Of a stretch of 64,000 nt of DNA, positions 51,321 through 60,879 are shown one piece after another. The DNA lies in the NCBI GenBank assembly GCA_030427245.1, contig JAUHXA010000027.1:24761-88760 (forward strand), written 5' to 3'. Every line of letters starts with the position of its first letter. Position 1 is the stretch's first letter. Position numbers and translations under genes: made by a program. The notes beneath the pieces were generated by a model. It did no database searches. It had not been told where the DNA came from and worked only from the letters and a program-made list of their open reading frames with translations. Source of the stretch: Bacteroidia bacterium (GTDB lineage: Bacteria; Bacteroidota; Bacteroidia; Chitinophagales; UBA2359).

Positions 51321-53801
51321 TCATAAACTCTTCACCTCCACCCAAATATATTCCTTACGCCCCTTATCATCCACACAAGTAATCTTGTTTTTGCCTTCTT
51401 TTGGCTCGAAAAACAAATTCTCCGTTGAAGTAGCCGACTGAAAAAACCGGTCATTGATGTACCAATATACTTTTTCGGTACTCGAAGGCGCATTGCAAGA
51501 AAGCATCAATTGAGTGTTGTCGTGTGGATCAATAAGGTATTCCAAACCATTGACGGGCGAGGTGATTCGTGGAGCAGCCGCAACGTCCGAAAAGACCCGT
51601 TCACATTTGGGATTATGAGGCGGAATTTTGTCGTAGGGAATGTTTTCCTTTTCGTAATAAGCGATGATTTCGGGTGGATAATTGGGGAAGATTTTCTTTT
51701 TGAAGCCCAAAGTGGGTGAACAAGAAGTGCAATAAGCGTGGCTTTCATCGGGATTCAAACGTACTTCTTGATAGTGTTGACACTTCAAATTGTTGGACAC
51801 CAAAGGCAAATAATAATCCATCACCTGTTCACTGCAATGCTCATTTGGAGGCAATCCACTTTCGGAGCAGACCCAACGCAAATCCAAGTCTTTTGGAGCT
51901 TGAAACCATGCCGTTTGAGATTGGTAGTCTATCGAATTGAAGATATTGAAGAGTAAGGGAGTAGCTACCGTTGCACCTGTTAAATCTGGTACGCCTTCCC
52001 CCGAAAAATTACCACACCACACCCCAATCGTATAGTTCCCGTTGTAGCCAACACTCCAAGCATCTTTTCGCCCATAAGAAGTGCCTGTTTTCCAAGCAAT
52101 TTTGGGCAAATTCATGCTGCTTTCGATGTTTTTGGGGAGGTCAGGGCGGGTCAATTGTGTGAGGATTTCGGTGACAATGAAGGCAGCCGATTCCGACATG
52201 ATTGGTACATTTACCTGAGCCGTATCGCCCACAATCCATTGCGGTTCTCGGATTTTTCCTTTGTTGGCAAAGGCTGCATACAAGGCGGTTAATTCGTCTA
52301 ATCGCACCCCACAACCTCCCAAGGCTACTGACAAACCCAAGTTGCTTTGATTGCGCTTGATGTATCGAAATCCCGCATCCGACAATTTATGTAGAAAATA
52401 GTCCACGCCCATTTCGTCTAACACCTTTACCGCAGGCACATTGAGCGAGTTCGCCAAAGCATATTCTATTGTCACCAAACCATTGTAATCACCACTGTAA
52501 TTGACGGGTGAATAACCTGTAAAATTGGTTGGCACATCGCTGATTTTGTGTTTGGGAGTCAGCAAACCTTTGTCGAATGCCAAACCATACAAAAAGGGCT
52601 TCAATGTGCTGCCAGGAGAGCGATTCGAGCGCACACCATCTACTTGCCCCGATGCTTCGGAATTGAAGAAATCCGCCGAACCGACATAGGCTTCTACTTG
52701 ATTGGTTTGATTGTTTAAAATCAAAACTGCAGCATTCGTAATCCGTTGATGATATATACGCTGAATGTAATTGCTCACCAGTTTTTCGACCTTCAATTGT
52801 TGATTGTACTGCAAAGTTGTTTTGATAATTGGCTCATTTGGATGTTCGTATTTCATGCGGTAGGCAAAATGTGGAGCGATTCGAGGCGACTCCAAACGTT
52901 TGGCGTTCAGTGGTTCGGTCAGCGCATCTTCAATGGCTTGTTGGTCAAATACTTTTGAAGCCTGAAAACGCTGCAACCACTCATTTCGAGCCGTTTTTAC
53001 CGCCTCATTGTTTTTGCCTAAAAGTAAGGAAGTCGGACGGTTGGGAATAATGGCGAGTGTGGTGATTTCTGCAATGCTCAAGTGATTGGGTGCTTTGTCA
53101 AAATACAAAACGGCTGCCGATTTGACTCCTTCAATGTTGCCGCCATAGGGAACTAAATTGAGATATAGCTGCAAAATTTCCTTCTTGGAGAAATGCCACT
53201 CCAATTGAAGGGCATGAAACATTTCCAAAATTTTATTGAAGTAGGTTCGTGATTTGGGCTGCAAAAGACGGGCTACTTGCATCGTAATCGTAGATGCACC
53301 AGATGTTCGTTTGCCTTTGAATATATTGTTGAAGGCAGCTCTTGTAATCGCCAAAGGATTGACTCCAAGATGGTAATAAAACCATTTGTCTTCTTTGAAA
53401 ACGATGGCGGTTTGCAGTTCAGGCGTGATTTCCTCCAATTCGGTTTTCATACGCCATTTATCGTCCGAAGTCAAAAATGCGTGTAGGATTCTGCCATTGG
53501 AGTCGGTGACAATTTGGGAGTGTTCGATTTTTGCAGAGAAAGGGAATAAGACATCTATTAACAGAAACAAAATGAAAAGGGTGAGAATTGAAGTGAGAAA
53601 AATTTTGGGCTTTTTTCCAAGGTTTTTCCATCTCCTTCTTATTCCCAAACCTTGCACTTGACCCAAAACCTGCTCTTTACCACTGAACCTCTCCCTTGCC
53701 CCCTCCGCAGGAGGAATGGAAGAGGATTTTTTCCACATATTTTTCAAATTAATATTACTCCACATATTTTTCACATTCTCCAAATACATGAGATAAGCCA
53801 A
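51321..53801 (-). CDS. pbpC: Penicillin-binding protein 1C
   Basis: 826 residues. A TM helix at about 68-87, transglycosylase domain with EDKWFYYHLGVNP and GASTITMQVARLL, transpeptidase domain with SPGSTLKPF (catalytic Ser and Lys), SLN and KTGTS, and a C-terminal PBP1C domain with CSESGLPP. It polymerises and cross-links peptidoglycan, periplasmic side. N-terminal residues about 24-53 (SSSIPPAEGARERFSG...) are encoded by a GC-rich repeat-like segment (53640-53730), yet no ATG occurs between Met22 and the TM helix, so this odd tail is probably translated. The gene starts 14 bp after the esterase stop, likely same operon. Confidence 0.92.
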   Translation of the reverse strand: MAYLMYLENVKNMWSNINLKNMWKKSSSIPPAEGARERFSGKEQVLGQVQGLGIRRRWKNLGKKPKIFLTSILTLFILFLLIDVLFPFSAKIEHSQIVTDSNGRILHAFLTSDDKWRMKTELEEITPELQTAIVFKEDKWFYYHLGVNPLAITRAAFNNIFKGKRTSGASTITMQVARLLQPKSRTYFNKILEMFHALQLEWHFSKKEILQLYLNLVPYGGNIEGVKSAAVLYFDKAPNHLSIAEITTLAIIPNRPTSLLLGKNNEAVKTARNEWLQRFQASKVFDQQAIEDALTEPLNAKRLESPRIAPHFAYRMKYEHPNEPIIKTTLQYNQQLKVEKLVSNYIQRIYHQRITNAAVLILNNQTNQVEAYVGSADFFNSEASGQVDGVRSNRSPGSTLKPFLYGLAFDKGLLTPKHKISDVPTNFTGYSPVNYSGDYNGLVTIEYALANSLNVPAVKVLDEMGVDYFLHKLSDAGFRYIKRNQSNLGLSVALGGCGVRLDELTALYAAFANKGKIREPQWIVGDTAQVNVPIMSESAAFIVTEILTQLTRPDLPKNIESSMNLPKIAWKTGTSYGRKDAWSVGYNGNYTIGVWCGNFSGEGVPDLTGATVATPLLFNIFNSIDYQSQTAWFQAPKDLDLRWVCSESGLPPNEHCSEQVMDYYLPLVSNNLKCQHYQEVRLNPDESHAYCTSCSPTLGFKKKIFPNYPPEIIAYYEKENIPYDKIPPHNPKCERVFSDVAAAPRITSPVNGLEYLIDPHDNTQLMLSCNAPSSTEKVYWYINDRFFQSATSTENLFFEPKEGKNKITCVDDKGRKEYIWVEVKSL

Positions 53802-53815
53802 ATAGAGATTGAATA

Positions 53816-54940
53816 TCAGGAATCAAACAACCACTGCATCGCTCTCGGAAATTCTTTTCCCCATCGTTCTTCGTTGTGATGTCCTTCATCGTCTGTAGAA
53901 AGTAACACCTGAACGTTTTCGATGTTTTCTCTTTGCCAATCAAAAGACTCTTTCAGTCGGTGAATATTGGTGAGCATAAAGTCGCTTTCTTTGCCGCCAC
54001 CGTAGAGGTATATTTTTGTTTCGGCAGGAGGCAGAAAAGTAGTGGCATCCAAATATGATGCAGGAGCAATCCAAAGTGAAGGAGAAAAAACCATTGCTCT
54101 CCCGAATACTTCCGGACGGTTCAAAACCCCATACAAACTCACCAATCCTCCCAAAGAACTCCCTCCTATTCCTGTATGTTCTCTGGATGGCAATGTTCGG
54201 TAGCGCCCATCTATATAGGGCTTTAGGTATGTGGCGACGAACTTGATATACTTCATTCCTTCTTGTTTCTTTTCTTCGCCGATTATGGGGTTGAAGTCTA
54301 TCAACCGCTCATTTCCTGCATGGTCAATCGCTACAATAATGACTTCTCCTTTACCTTTTTCGGCCAACACAGCAAGCGTTTTGTCAATTGCCCAGTTGCC
54401 GTAAGGTGCGTTGTCGTCAAATAGGTTTTGAGCATCTTGTAGGTAAATAACGGGATATCGCTGATTGGTTTTGTGGTAATTGTGAGGCAGAACTACCCAA
54501 ATTTTTCGCTTTCTCCTGAGTTGGGGAATGTCCTCTCCTTCGGTTGCCAACTCAATGTGAGGTAGGTATGCAGAATTGTAGGCGATGCTGTCTTTTTTCC
54601 ATCTAGGAACTTGATCTTTCACTACCCCCTTACTCTCTCCTACGGTATGATGATGTACATCACAACCAAACTCATCTACTTCAACATCTTTCCAAGAACC
54701 TTTCACATATTTGTACTCAATATTTTTGGGTAGTGCAGCATTTTTATTGAAGACAAAATGGTAGACTCCATCTCCTATCTTAGACATTTTGTAGGTTTCA
54801 TCTTCTGCTTTCCAATCGTTGAAGTTGCCTGTTAGATATACAGGTCGTTCATCGTCTTGTGTAGTCGTTAATTCAAAGGTCAAGGTATTCATATCGGCTT
54901 CTTTAAATTTGAGAGAATCGTATTCTTCTTTCCAAGTCAT
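53816..54940 (-). CDS. Esterase with N-terminal CBM48/AMPK-like glycogen-binding-type domain
   Basis: 374 residues; Met17 (MNTLTFELTTTQ) is an alternative start. Residues about 20-105 resemble a CBM48-like domain (VYLTGNFNDWKAED, IEYKYVKGSWKDVE). Residues 120-374 match the esterase D/enterochelin-esterase family: nucleophile Ser in GIGGSSLGG, oxyanion region, His near DDEGHHNEERW. No signal peptide, so cytosolic. The natural substrate is not known; carbohydrate binding is inference. It lies upstream of PBP1C on the same strand with a 14-bp gap. Confidence 0.82.
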   Translation of the reverse strand: MTWKEEYDSLKFKEADMNTLTFELTTTQDDERPVYLTGNFNDWKAEDETYKMSKIGDGVYHFVFNKNAALPKNIEYKYVKGSWKDVEVDEFGCDVHHHTVGESKGVVKDQVPRWKKDSIAYNSAYLPHIELATEGEDIPQLRRKRKIWVVLPHNYHKTNQRYPVIYLQDAQNLFDDNAPYGNWAIDKTLAVLAEKGKGEVIIVAIDHAGNERLIDFNPIIGEEKKQEGMKYIKFVATYLKPYIDGRYRTLPSREHTGIGGSSLGGLVSLYGVLNRPEVFGRAMVFSPSLWIAPASYLDATTFLPPAETKIYLYGGGKESDFMLTNIHRLKESFDWQRENIENVQVLLSTDDEGHHNEERWGKEFPRAMQWLFDS

Positions 54941-54972
54941 GGTTTATTCTATTGCAATACTATTAAATAAAG

Positions 54973-55007
54973 AAAAACACTATTTCGACTGAAAATAGTG
55001 TTTTTTT
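54973..55007 (-). terminator. Terminator hairpin (bidirectional)
   Basis: AAAAACACTATTT pairs with AAATAGTGTTTTT around a short loop, A-rich and T-rich on the two sides. It serves the membrane-protein gene to the right (minus strand). Confidence 0.75.
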
Positions 55008-55074
55008 AGATAAAAGCTGCAAAGATAAGATAGTTTTCAAATCATACTACTAATTACTTGTCACGAATCGCCAA

Positions 55075-55644
55075 TCAACTAACCCCCGTTTCCATGACTT
55101 TCGACAAGTAAAAACCTATACCAGCTTGCCAATATAGATAAATTCCCAATCCTATGATTCCTGCAATTTTGCCGATGGACTTGGCTTCTTCAGGAGATTG
55201 AAACATCATGAAAAAAGGAATCGCTGCAATCACTCCAATGACCGCACCAACGACAAGACTCTGCAAAAGGGGCAGGGGATGTAATAGAAAATGGACTAAA
55301 AGCATGATTACAAACCCTCCTATTCCACTTGCTATCACTATCGGAAGCGTAGAAGTAGAGCCTCTCGCTATTGAGCCAAAGACCAAACCCATATAGAGGA
55401 ATCCGCTTAAGAGGGTGAAGATGGTTTTTTTGGCAAAGACTACCGAAGGCAATGCCAAGCTTAGAGCCAAGCCAAATAAAAATCCTGGTAGTATCATTCC
55501 TAAGATGAAAAGCATCGTAGTGCCAGGGCTGCTAATATTGTTTATGTTTCGACTGCCTTCTTCTGGTCTAAATAACAACAAAATGAGAAAAGCAGCGATC
55601 ATTAAGACTCCGCTGATAAGCGTATTTCTGAAAATTGGGTTCAT
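55075..55644 (-). CDS. Six-TM membrane protein of unknown function
   Basis: 189 residues from ATG at 55644; the upstream frame to 55725 lacks similarity and lies in repeat DNA. About six TM helices, Gly-rich, with no charged motif. I do not recognise the family (possibly DUF4199-like). It has its own terminator and no close operon partner. Confidence 0.65.
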   Translation of the reverse strand: MNPIFRNTLISGVLMIAAFLILLLFRPEEGSRNINNISSPGTTMLFILGMILPGFLFGLALSLALPSVVFAKKTIFTLLSGFLYMGLVFGSIARGSTSTLPIVIASGIGGFVIMLLVHFLLHPLPLLQSLVVGAVIGVIAAIPFFMMFQSPEEAKSIGKIAGIIGLGIYLYWQAGIGFYLSKVMETGVS

Positions 55645-55682
55645 AGTGATTGAAGTTTTTGAAGTTTTTGAAGTGAATCTAA

Positions 55683-55796
55683 TTAGACTTTGGAAGAGGG
55701 AGCAGAGGGGCGAGAAGCAGGACACTAGTTAATTGATAATCATCAGCATTTTGCATCTTATATCTCGCTTCCCACTTTTTTTCTCCAAAGTCCAAA
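55683..55796. repeat. Element with TTTAGACTTTGGA-type ends, short copy
   Basis: 114 bp. Left end TTAGACTTTGGA, right end TCCAAAGTCCAAA, near-perfect inverted repeats. Its inner part (GTGGGAAGCGAGAT...GATTATCAATTA on the minus strand) matches the left end of the larger element at 61633-61983. Confidence 0.7.
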
Positions 55797-55826
55797 ATCT
55801 AAGAAGTGTTCTTATTTATTAGCAAA

Positions 55827-55854
55827 AAGGCTACTCTTATTGCAGAATAGCCTT
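55827..55854 (-). terminator. Terminator of the DUF4139 gene
   Basis: AAGGCTA/TAGCCTT stem, followed on the minus strand by TTTTT; lies 50 bp after the DUF4139 stop. Confidence 0.65.
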
Positions 55855-55903
55855 CAATAAATTAAGGGTCTAATTTACTATTTTTCTAGGAGAATATCAA
55901 TAA

Positions 55904-57586
55904 TTAATTCACATTATTCCAGTATCTCCAGACCAGAGGAGAACCTGCGGGAGCATTTTTTCCATCCTTTCCGCCTTTATCTTTGGCTTTGCCTCTTGGA
56001 GATTTCTTTTTGGAGTGTTCGAGGGCATAACTAAAGGGGATAATCCGATTTTCGCCTCTATCCAAATCACACCTCCAACTCATAGTCCCTTCTACATAGT
56101 CCATTTGAGCCAACGAAAGGTCAATCATTTCAATTTTCGCATCAGGATTCAAAACACTCGGTAGTTGGTCTTGGATTTTTATTTTGATAGGCACACTCAT
56201 CGTATTGTTCACCACGATTTCGTACATCTGTGTTTCCTTCTGTCCATTGCCGATAAATTTGCTTTCCTTGTCGCTTTTCACCAAATTTCGACTGACCAAT
56301 ACTCGGCTATCCTTACCCAAATTGAGATTCAAAGTCCCGTTGATACCAGTTCGGTCTATTTCAATTTGCCCCAAATACGTATCTTTGAAATACAATTTTC
56401 CGATTCCTTCAATAATGCCCAATTCGGAAAGTCCTTGAATTTTTGCCATCAAAAATGCTTCTTCCTCCAAGATTGGCATTCCATAATATTCGTAGTTTGT
56501 TTCCAATTCAAAATCAGAAACTTCAATCAAATAAGTTTCGCCGTCAGCAGGAATATAATAGACTACCGTAGTATGAAATTTTCGCATATTAATGGTAGGC
56601 TGTCCATCTATGGGCAGATTGTCCGAAAGCTGCACATACAATTCTTCCATGTCGTAATTATCGTAATCGTCATCCATTACCTCTTCCACAGCCACAGATT
56701 TCCCTTCTGCTTCGCTAAATATTTCGCTTTCATCCTGTACATTCACTTGAATAACCTCTGCATTTTCTGGCACCCATCTTTTTACTTTAGGTCTTGCGGT
56801 TGAAAAAATCAAATTGACATCTTCCCATGCAATGCCAGTATCGTTGATCAATTGAGCTTGAAACTTCATGTCAATAGGCTTCAAAATATCCGTTGCATTG
56901 AGCGTATAAGTAGGAGTCCAACCCGCATCTGCCACCAAATACGATAAACTCAAAACCTTAATGGCTTTTTTTGGAGATTGAATCGTAATCGTCAATTCGG
57001 TTTGAGGAGCAGTAGATTGTTCCTTCAAAGCCTGTAAACGGTCCTCTAAAGTGTAAATCAGTGATTTTTGTTCATCTACCAATTTCTCGGTTTGCGAAAG
57101 CTTGCGGTTCGTCATGTGAATACGGTGACGGTAAATGCTTGCCGTTTGTAGTAATTCTTTGATACTACCAGTGGCATTACTTGCTTTCTTCAACAGTTCT
57201 TTTTCATGGATATAGGCATCATGATCATTCTCTAACTCCGTTTGTTGATCTTTAAATATCGCAAGCGAATCCTCCAATGCTTCAATCTGCTTCCTATCAT
57301 AACTCCTAATCGCATTGTTTACTTCGGCGTTCGTCCCAATAATTTTAATCCCCTCACCCTCTATCTTTAATTTTAGGCTTTCCTGATCCATTTTGGCAGA
57401 CAAATCCTGCACTACAATTCGGTTTGTGCCTTCTTTAAGTGTCACATTAATAGAACGAAAAACTTCAGCAGAATTGAGGTGAACGACAACGGAATCAATT
57501 GGAGGGAATAGATTTTTTGGGGAATTTTTGGCAATTACTTCCCCACATAGCCATACTAAACTCACAAGAAGTAGTATTTTCTTCAT
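55904..57586 (-). CDS. DUF4139 protein (mucoidy-inhibitor MuiA-like)
   Basis: 560 residues. Signal peptide to about residue 19 (...CGEVIA). DUF4140-like start (VVVHLNSAEVFRS, LKEGTNRIVVQDLS), coiled coil about 95-195, then DUF4139 (LSYLVADAGWTPTYTLNA, GIAWEDVNLIFSTARPK). The family is periplasmic or surface and linked to exopolysaccharide in a few species; mechanism unknown. It is alone on the minus strand with its own terminator. Confidence 0.85.
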   Translation of the reverse strand: MKKILLLVSLVWLCGEVIAKNSPKNLFPPIDSVVVHLNSAEVFRSINVTLKEGTNRIVVQDLSAKMDQESLKLKIEGEGIKIIGTNAEVNNAIRSYDRKQIEALEDSLAIFKDQQTELENDHDAYIHEKELLKKASNATGSIKELLQTASIYRHRIHMTNRKLSQTEKLVDEQKSLIYTLEDRLQALKEQSTAPQTELTITIQSPKKAIKVLSLSYLVADAGWTPTYTLNATDILKPIDMKFQAQLINDTGIAWEDVNLIFSTARPKVKRWVPENAEVIQVNVQDESEIFSEAEGKSVAVEEVMDDDYDNYDMEELYVQLSDNLPIDGQPTINMRKFHTTVVYYIPADGETYLIEVSDFELETNYEYYGMPILEEEAFLMAKIQGLSELGIIEGIGKLYFKDTYLGQIEIDRTGINGTLNLNLGKDSRVLVSRNLVKSDKESKFIGNGQKETQMYEIVVNNTMSVPIKIKIQDQLPSVLNPDAKIEMIDLSLAQMDYVEGTMSWRCDLDRGENRIIPFSYALEHSKKKSPRGKAKDKGGKDGKNAPAGSPLVWRYWNNVN

Positions 57587-57876
57587 GACATCTGGTTTTA
57601 TTATTTCGTGGAATTCTTTTACTTTAAACTGGTGGTATCTGCTAAATTAATCAAAAATAACGCCAATTTAAAAATTTTATGACATTTTCATGACTAACAT
57701 TATCAATATAACACTACATTCTATTCATATTTTTTGGCTTTGGACAAAGGAAGTAAGAACAGAGAGGTGAAATGCAATAAACATTCGATTTAACCGGATA
57801 TAGGTTATAACAACCTATTTTCAACACCATAAAATTCCACTTCTCTCGCATCCAGAGTATAAACTTACTCTATTCA

Positions 57877-59028
57877 ATGAAACAAGATTTACTACAAAAC
57901 ACTTCAATATCCCTGCAAAACCTTCAATTGGTTTTATTAGATGTACCTCAAAAAGAGCAGTTTGTATCAGGAATCGGCAAACGCAATTCCCGTAAGACCT
58001 TGATTGTAAAATGGACAGATAGGAAAGGACGAATAGGTTATGGAGAATGTTCTTGTCGTCCCGACCCTTACTACTCCGCCGAATTTTTGGACGGTGTAGT
58101 TCTGATGATTCAAAAATTTGTCATTCCCCAACTTCAATCCTCACAAACCTACGCCGAACTACTCAGCATCCTTAAAAAAATTAGAGGCTGGAACTTCGCC
58201 AAGTCTGCCATTGAAGCTGCCGCCTACGACGTGTTGCAGCAACAATCTACTGATTCTTTGTTTGATACCTTACCCATTCAACCCATTTCCAAAATTCCAT
58301 CGGGCATTTCAATGGGTCTATACACCAACAAACAAGAGATGAAAAAGGCTGTCCAAAAAAACATTGCAGCAGGATACCGTCGCCTCAAGTTCAAGATTTC
58401 ACCCAATGCAAATACCGACTATTTTGATTTTGTCAACCCATTGTTATTTGACTCCAATGTGGTGATTAGTTTTGATGCCAATGGCAGTTTTTCGCACAAA
58501 GATTTGGACAAGTTCGGCTATTTTGTAAACACCTACAATACAGTCATTGAGCAACCTTTTTCGCCCAGTCGTTTTGATGTTTATTTGGCTGCAAAAAGTA
58601 GGTTTCCCAATTTGAAGGTTTGTTTTGACGAAGAAGTAAAGAGCTTGGGTGATGTGATAAAATTGCATCAATTGGGCGTTTTGGACGAACTCAATTTGAA
58701 AGTCGGAAGGGTTGGAGGTATCACCAACAGCATCGAAATTCTGCAATATTGTTATGAGCATCAAATCCCTTGTTGGATTGGAGGAATGTTTGAAACGGGC
58801 ATTGGTCGCTTGCTCAACCTGCAATTTGCCTCCTACCTACCCAATGCTGCTGCGCACGATTTGAGCCCTTCCCAACGCTATTTTGTGCAAGACATCATTG
58901 ACCCCGATGTGAAAATGTCGGCGGAAGGTTACGTTGATATAGTTGAAGCGAAAAAATGCCAAATTATACCCGAATTGTTGGAAAAATTTAGTATATCTAA
59001 GGAGGAATTTAGGTTTAAAATTAATTAA
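57877..59028 (+). CDS. Enolase-superfamily racemase (N-succinylamino acid racemase/OSBS-like)
   Basis: 383 residues. Catalytic set of the muconate-lactonizing subgroup: K171-x-K173 (LKFKI), metal ligands D200 (SFDANG), E225 (IEQPF) and D251 (CFDEE), and the partner base K275 (LNLKVGRVGG); GGMFETGIGR follows. This layout fits OSB synthase, N-succinylamino acid racemase and dipeptide epimerase. The next gene, starting on the base after this stop, encodes a D-aminoacylase-like enzyme, which favours N-acylamino acid racemase rather than menaquinone synthesis. Cytosolic. Exact N-acyl group unknown. Confidence 0.85.
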   Translation: MKQDLLQNTSISLQNLQLVLLDVPQKEQFVSGIGKRNSRKTLIVKWTDRKGRIGYGECSCRPDPYYSAEFLDGVVLMIQKFVIPQLQSSQTYAELLSILKKIRGWNFAKSAIEAAAYDVLQQQSTDSLFDTLPIQPISKIPSGISMGLYTNKQEMKKAVQKNIAAGYRRLKFKISPNANTDYFDFVNPLLFDSNVVISFDANGSFSHKDLDKFGYFVNTYNTVIEQPFSPSRFDVYLAAKSRFPNLKVCFDEEVKSLGDVIKLHQLGVLDELNLKVGRVGGITNSIEILQYCYEHQIPCWIGGMFETGIGRLLNLQFASYLPNAAAHDLSPSQRYFVQDIIDPDVKMSAEGYVDIVEAKKCQIIPELLEKFSISKEEFRFKIN

Positions 59029-60603
59029 ATGCTCGACTTTTTAATCACGAATACTACCGTTTGTACAGGTCTATTAGAAAAATCCAAACAGGGAGACGTA
59101 GGTATCAAAAATGGAAAAATTGAAACAATTAGTGAAAAAGGCAGTGACAATTTTGGGACACTCACTGCAAAACAAGTCATTGACGGAAGTGGCTTGATAT
59201 TAACTCCAGGTTTCATAGACCCACACGCTTCAACAGGTTTTGGTTATTTTTTCCCAAATGCTGCCGACCACAAACTCTATCAAGGAATCACCACCGAAAT
59301 ATTCGGCAATTGTGGCACCTCCCCTGCTCCTATCGGCAAACACTTGGTCTCAACGATGAATCGCCTATCCAACGAAATCGGTTTTCCGTTTGATTGGCAA
59401 ACAACCACCGAATACTTCAATAGAATCGAAAGTAAACTACAATTCAATATCGGCACATTGGTCGGTCACAGCACTTTGCGGGCGGGAAATATGGACGATT
59501 GGAACGAGCTTAAACCACTGCAATTGACCGCTATGAAAACGGATTTGGCGAGGGCAATGGATGAAGGTTCTTTAGGACTTTCAACAGGTCTGATTTATGC
59601 GCCGGGATGTTTTGCGGGGATGGAGGAAATTGTGGATTTGGTGCGAATCGTTGCCGAAAAAGGCGGTGTGTATGCTTCTCATATTCGCAATGAAAGAGAC
59701 AAACTCGAGGAAGCGGTGACAGAGGCTTTGGCGATTGGTAAGCAGGCCAATATTCCTGTGTTGATTAGCCATTTGAAGGCTGCGGAGCGAGAAAATTGGG
59801 GTAAAATTCCAAGCGTTTTGAAGCAGATTGAAGCCTATAACAGTGTGAATAAATTGCAGGCAACGGTAGATGTCTATCCTTATACAGCTGTTTCGACCAA
59901 ATTGAGGGCTTTTGTACCTAAATATATTTTGCAAGATGGCATTGCAGCCGTTGCCCAAAAAGTGCAGCAGCCGAGCGTAGTAGCTGATATTGCAGCTTAC
60001 ATTAAATTGAAGGACTACGATTTGACACAAATGCTGATTATTTCGGATGAGTTTGAACAATATTATGGCAAAACGGTTGCTCAAATTGCAGGGGAACGAA
60101 ACCTTAGTTTGGCACAAACGATTGCTGAACTTTTGACCAAAAGTACTGAGACATGGGTGGTTTACCATTGCATCCATCAAGAAGACATTGATACAGCTAT
60201 CAATTGGCACAAAGCCATGATTTGCACCGATTCATGGAGCTATCCCATCAATGCACCGAAATCTATCGGACAGCCACATCCTCGTTCTTATGGAGCGTTT
60301 ACAACTTATCTCGAACGCTATGTTTTGCAGCAAAAAACGCTTTCTTGGGAAGAGGCCATTCACAAAATCACCTATCTACCTGCTCAGTTTTTTAAGCTTG
60401 AAAAACGGGGGCAAATCAAAGAGGGTTTTCATGCGGATTTGGTACTGTTGAACCCCAAAACATTGAAGGCAAATGCGACTTATTTGAATCCTCGGCAGTT
60501 GTCTTCGGGCGTTGAGTCTCTTTGGGTAAATGGTCAATTGACCATTCAGAAAGGAAAAATATTAGAAACTTGTGCGGGAGAGGTATTGAAAGGAAGCAGA
60601 TAA
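59029..60603 (+). CDS. D-aminoacylase-like amidohydrolase with altered HxH motif
   Basis: 524 residues, full D-aminoacylase length. N-acyl-D-amino acid deacylase pattern: metal Cys95 in FGNCG, His218 in SHIRNERD, His248 in VLISHLKA and Asp near 398 in ICTDSWS; PHPRSYGAF is family typical. The usual HxH of the first strand (D.H.H) is DPHAS here: His66 present, the second His is Ser68. In the characterised Alcaligenes enzyme the HxH ligates the weaker metal site, so this enzyme may use a single zinc. It directly follows the racemase gene with no gap, most likely one operon for N-acyl-D/L-amino acid conversion. Confidence 0.85.
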   Translation: MLDFLITNTTVCTGLLEKSKQGDVGIKNGKIETISEKGSDNFGTLTAKQVIDGSGLILTPGFIDPHASTGFGYFFPNAADHKLYQGITTEIFGNCGTSPAPIGKHLVSTMNRLSNEIGFPFDWQTTTEYFNRIESKLQFNIGTLVGHSTLRAGNMDDWNELKPLQLTAMKTDLARAMDEGSLGLSTGLIYAPGCFAGMEEIVDLVRIVAEKGGVYASHIRNERDKLEEAVTEALAIGKQANIPVLISHLKAAERENWGKIPSVLKQIEAYNSVNKLQATVDVYPYTAVSTKLRAFVPKYILQDGIAAVAQKVQQPSVVADIAAYIKLKDYDLTQMLIISDEFEQYYGKTVAQIAGERNLSLAQTIAELLTKSTETWVVYHCIHQEDIDTAINWHKAMICTDSWSYPINAPKSIGQPHPRSYGAFTTYLERYVLQQKTLSWEEAIHKITYLPAQFFKLEKRGQIKEGFHADLVLLNPKTLKANATYLNPRQLSSGVESLWVNGQLTIQKGKILETCAGEVLKGSR

Positions 60604-60769
60604 ATTAAAATTGGAATGAAAAAACACGGCTTTGGAGTTTCAAATGCAATCTCAAAATATGACCTTGGAAAATTCAAATTCAAGGTTCAAATACAATCTC
60701 AAAATATAGTTTTAGAAACTCAAATTCAATTTTGAATGCTGAGGTGCTGAGACAGATAGTTTTTAATTG

Positions 60770-60873
60770 AACACACAAAAACAATTATCAACATAAAAAC
60801 ACAAACACATTTATCAACACAAACACAACTACCAACACAAACACCTAAACACAATTATAAACACAAACAATTA
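60770..60873 (+). promoter_or_regulatory. 104-base G-free leader of the cysteine dioxygenase-like gene
   Basis: From 60770 to 60873 the plus strand contains no G at all; it is built of loosely repeated AAACACAA and TATCAACAC pieces and ends 6 bp before the start codon at 60880. It cannot fold well and may be an unstructured leader. Confidence 0.7.
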
Positions 60874-60879
60874 GAAAAC

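Noticed and set aside
53652..53879. Frame through the palindromic repeat at the pbpC start
   Set aside because: Shadow of pbpC and esterase ends; no start context.
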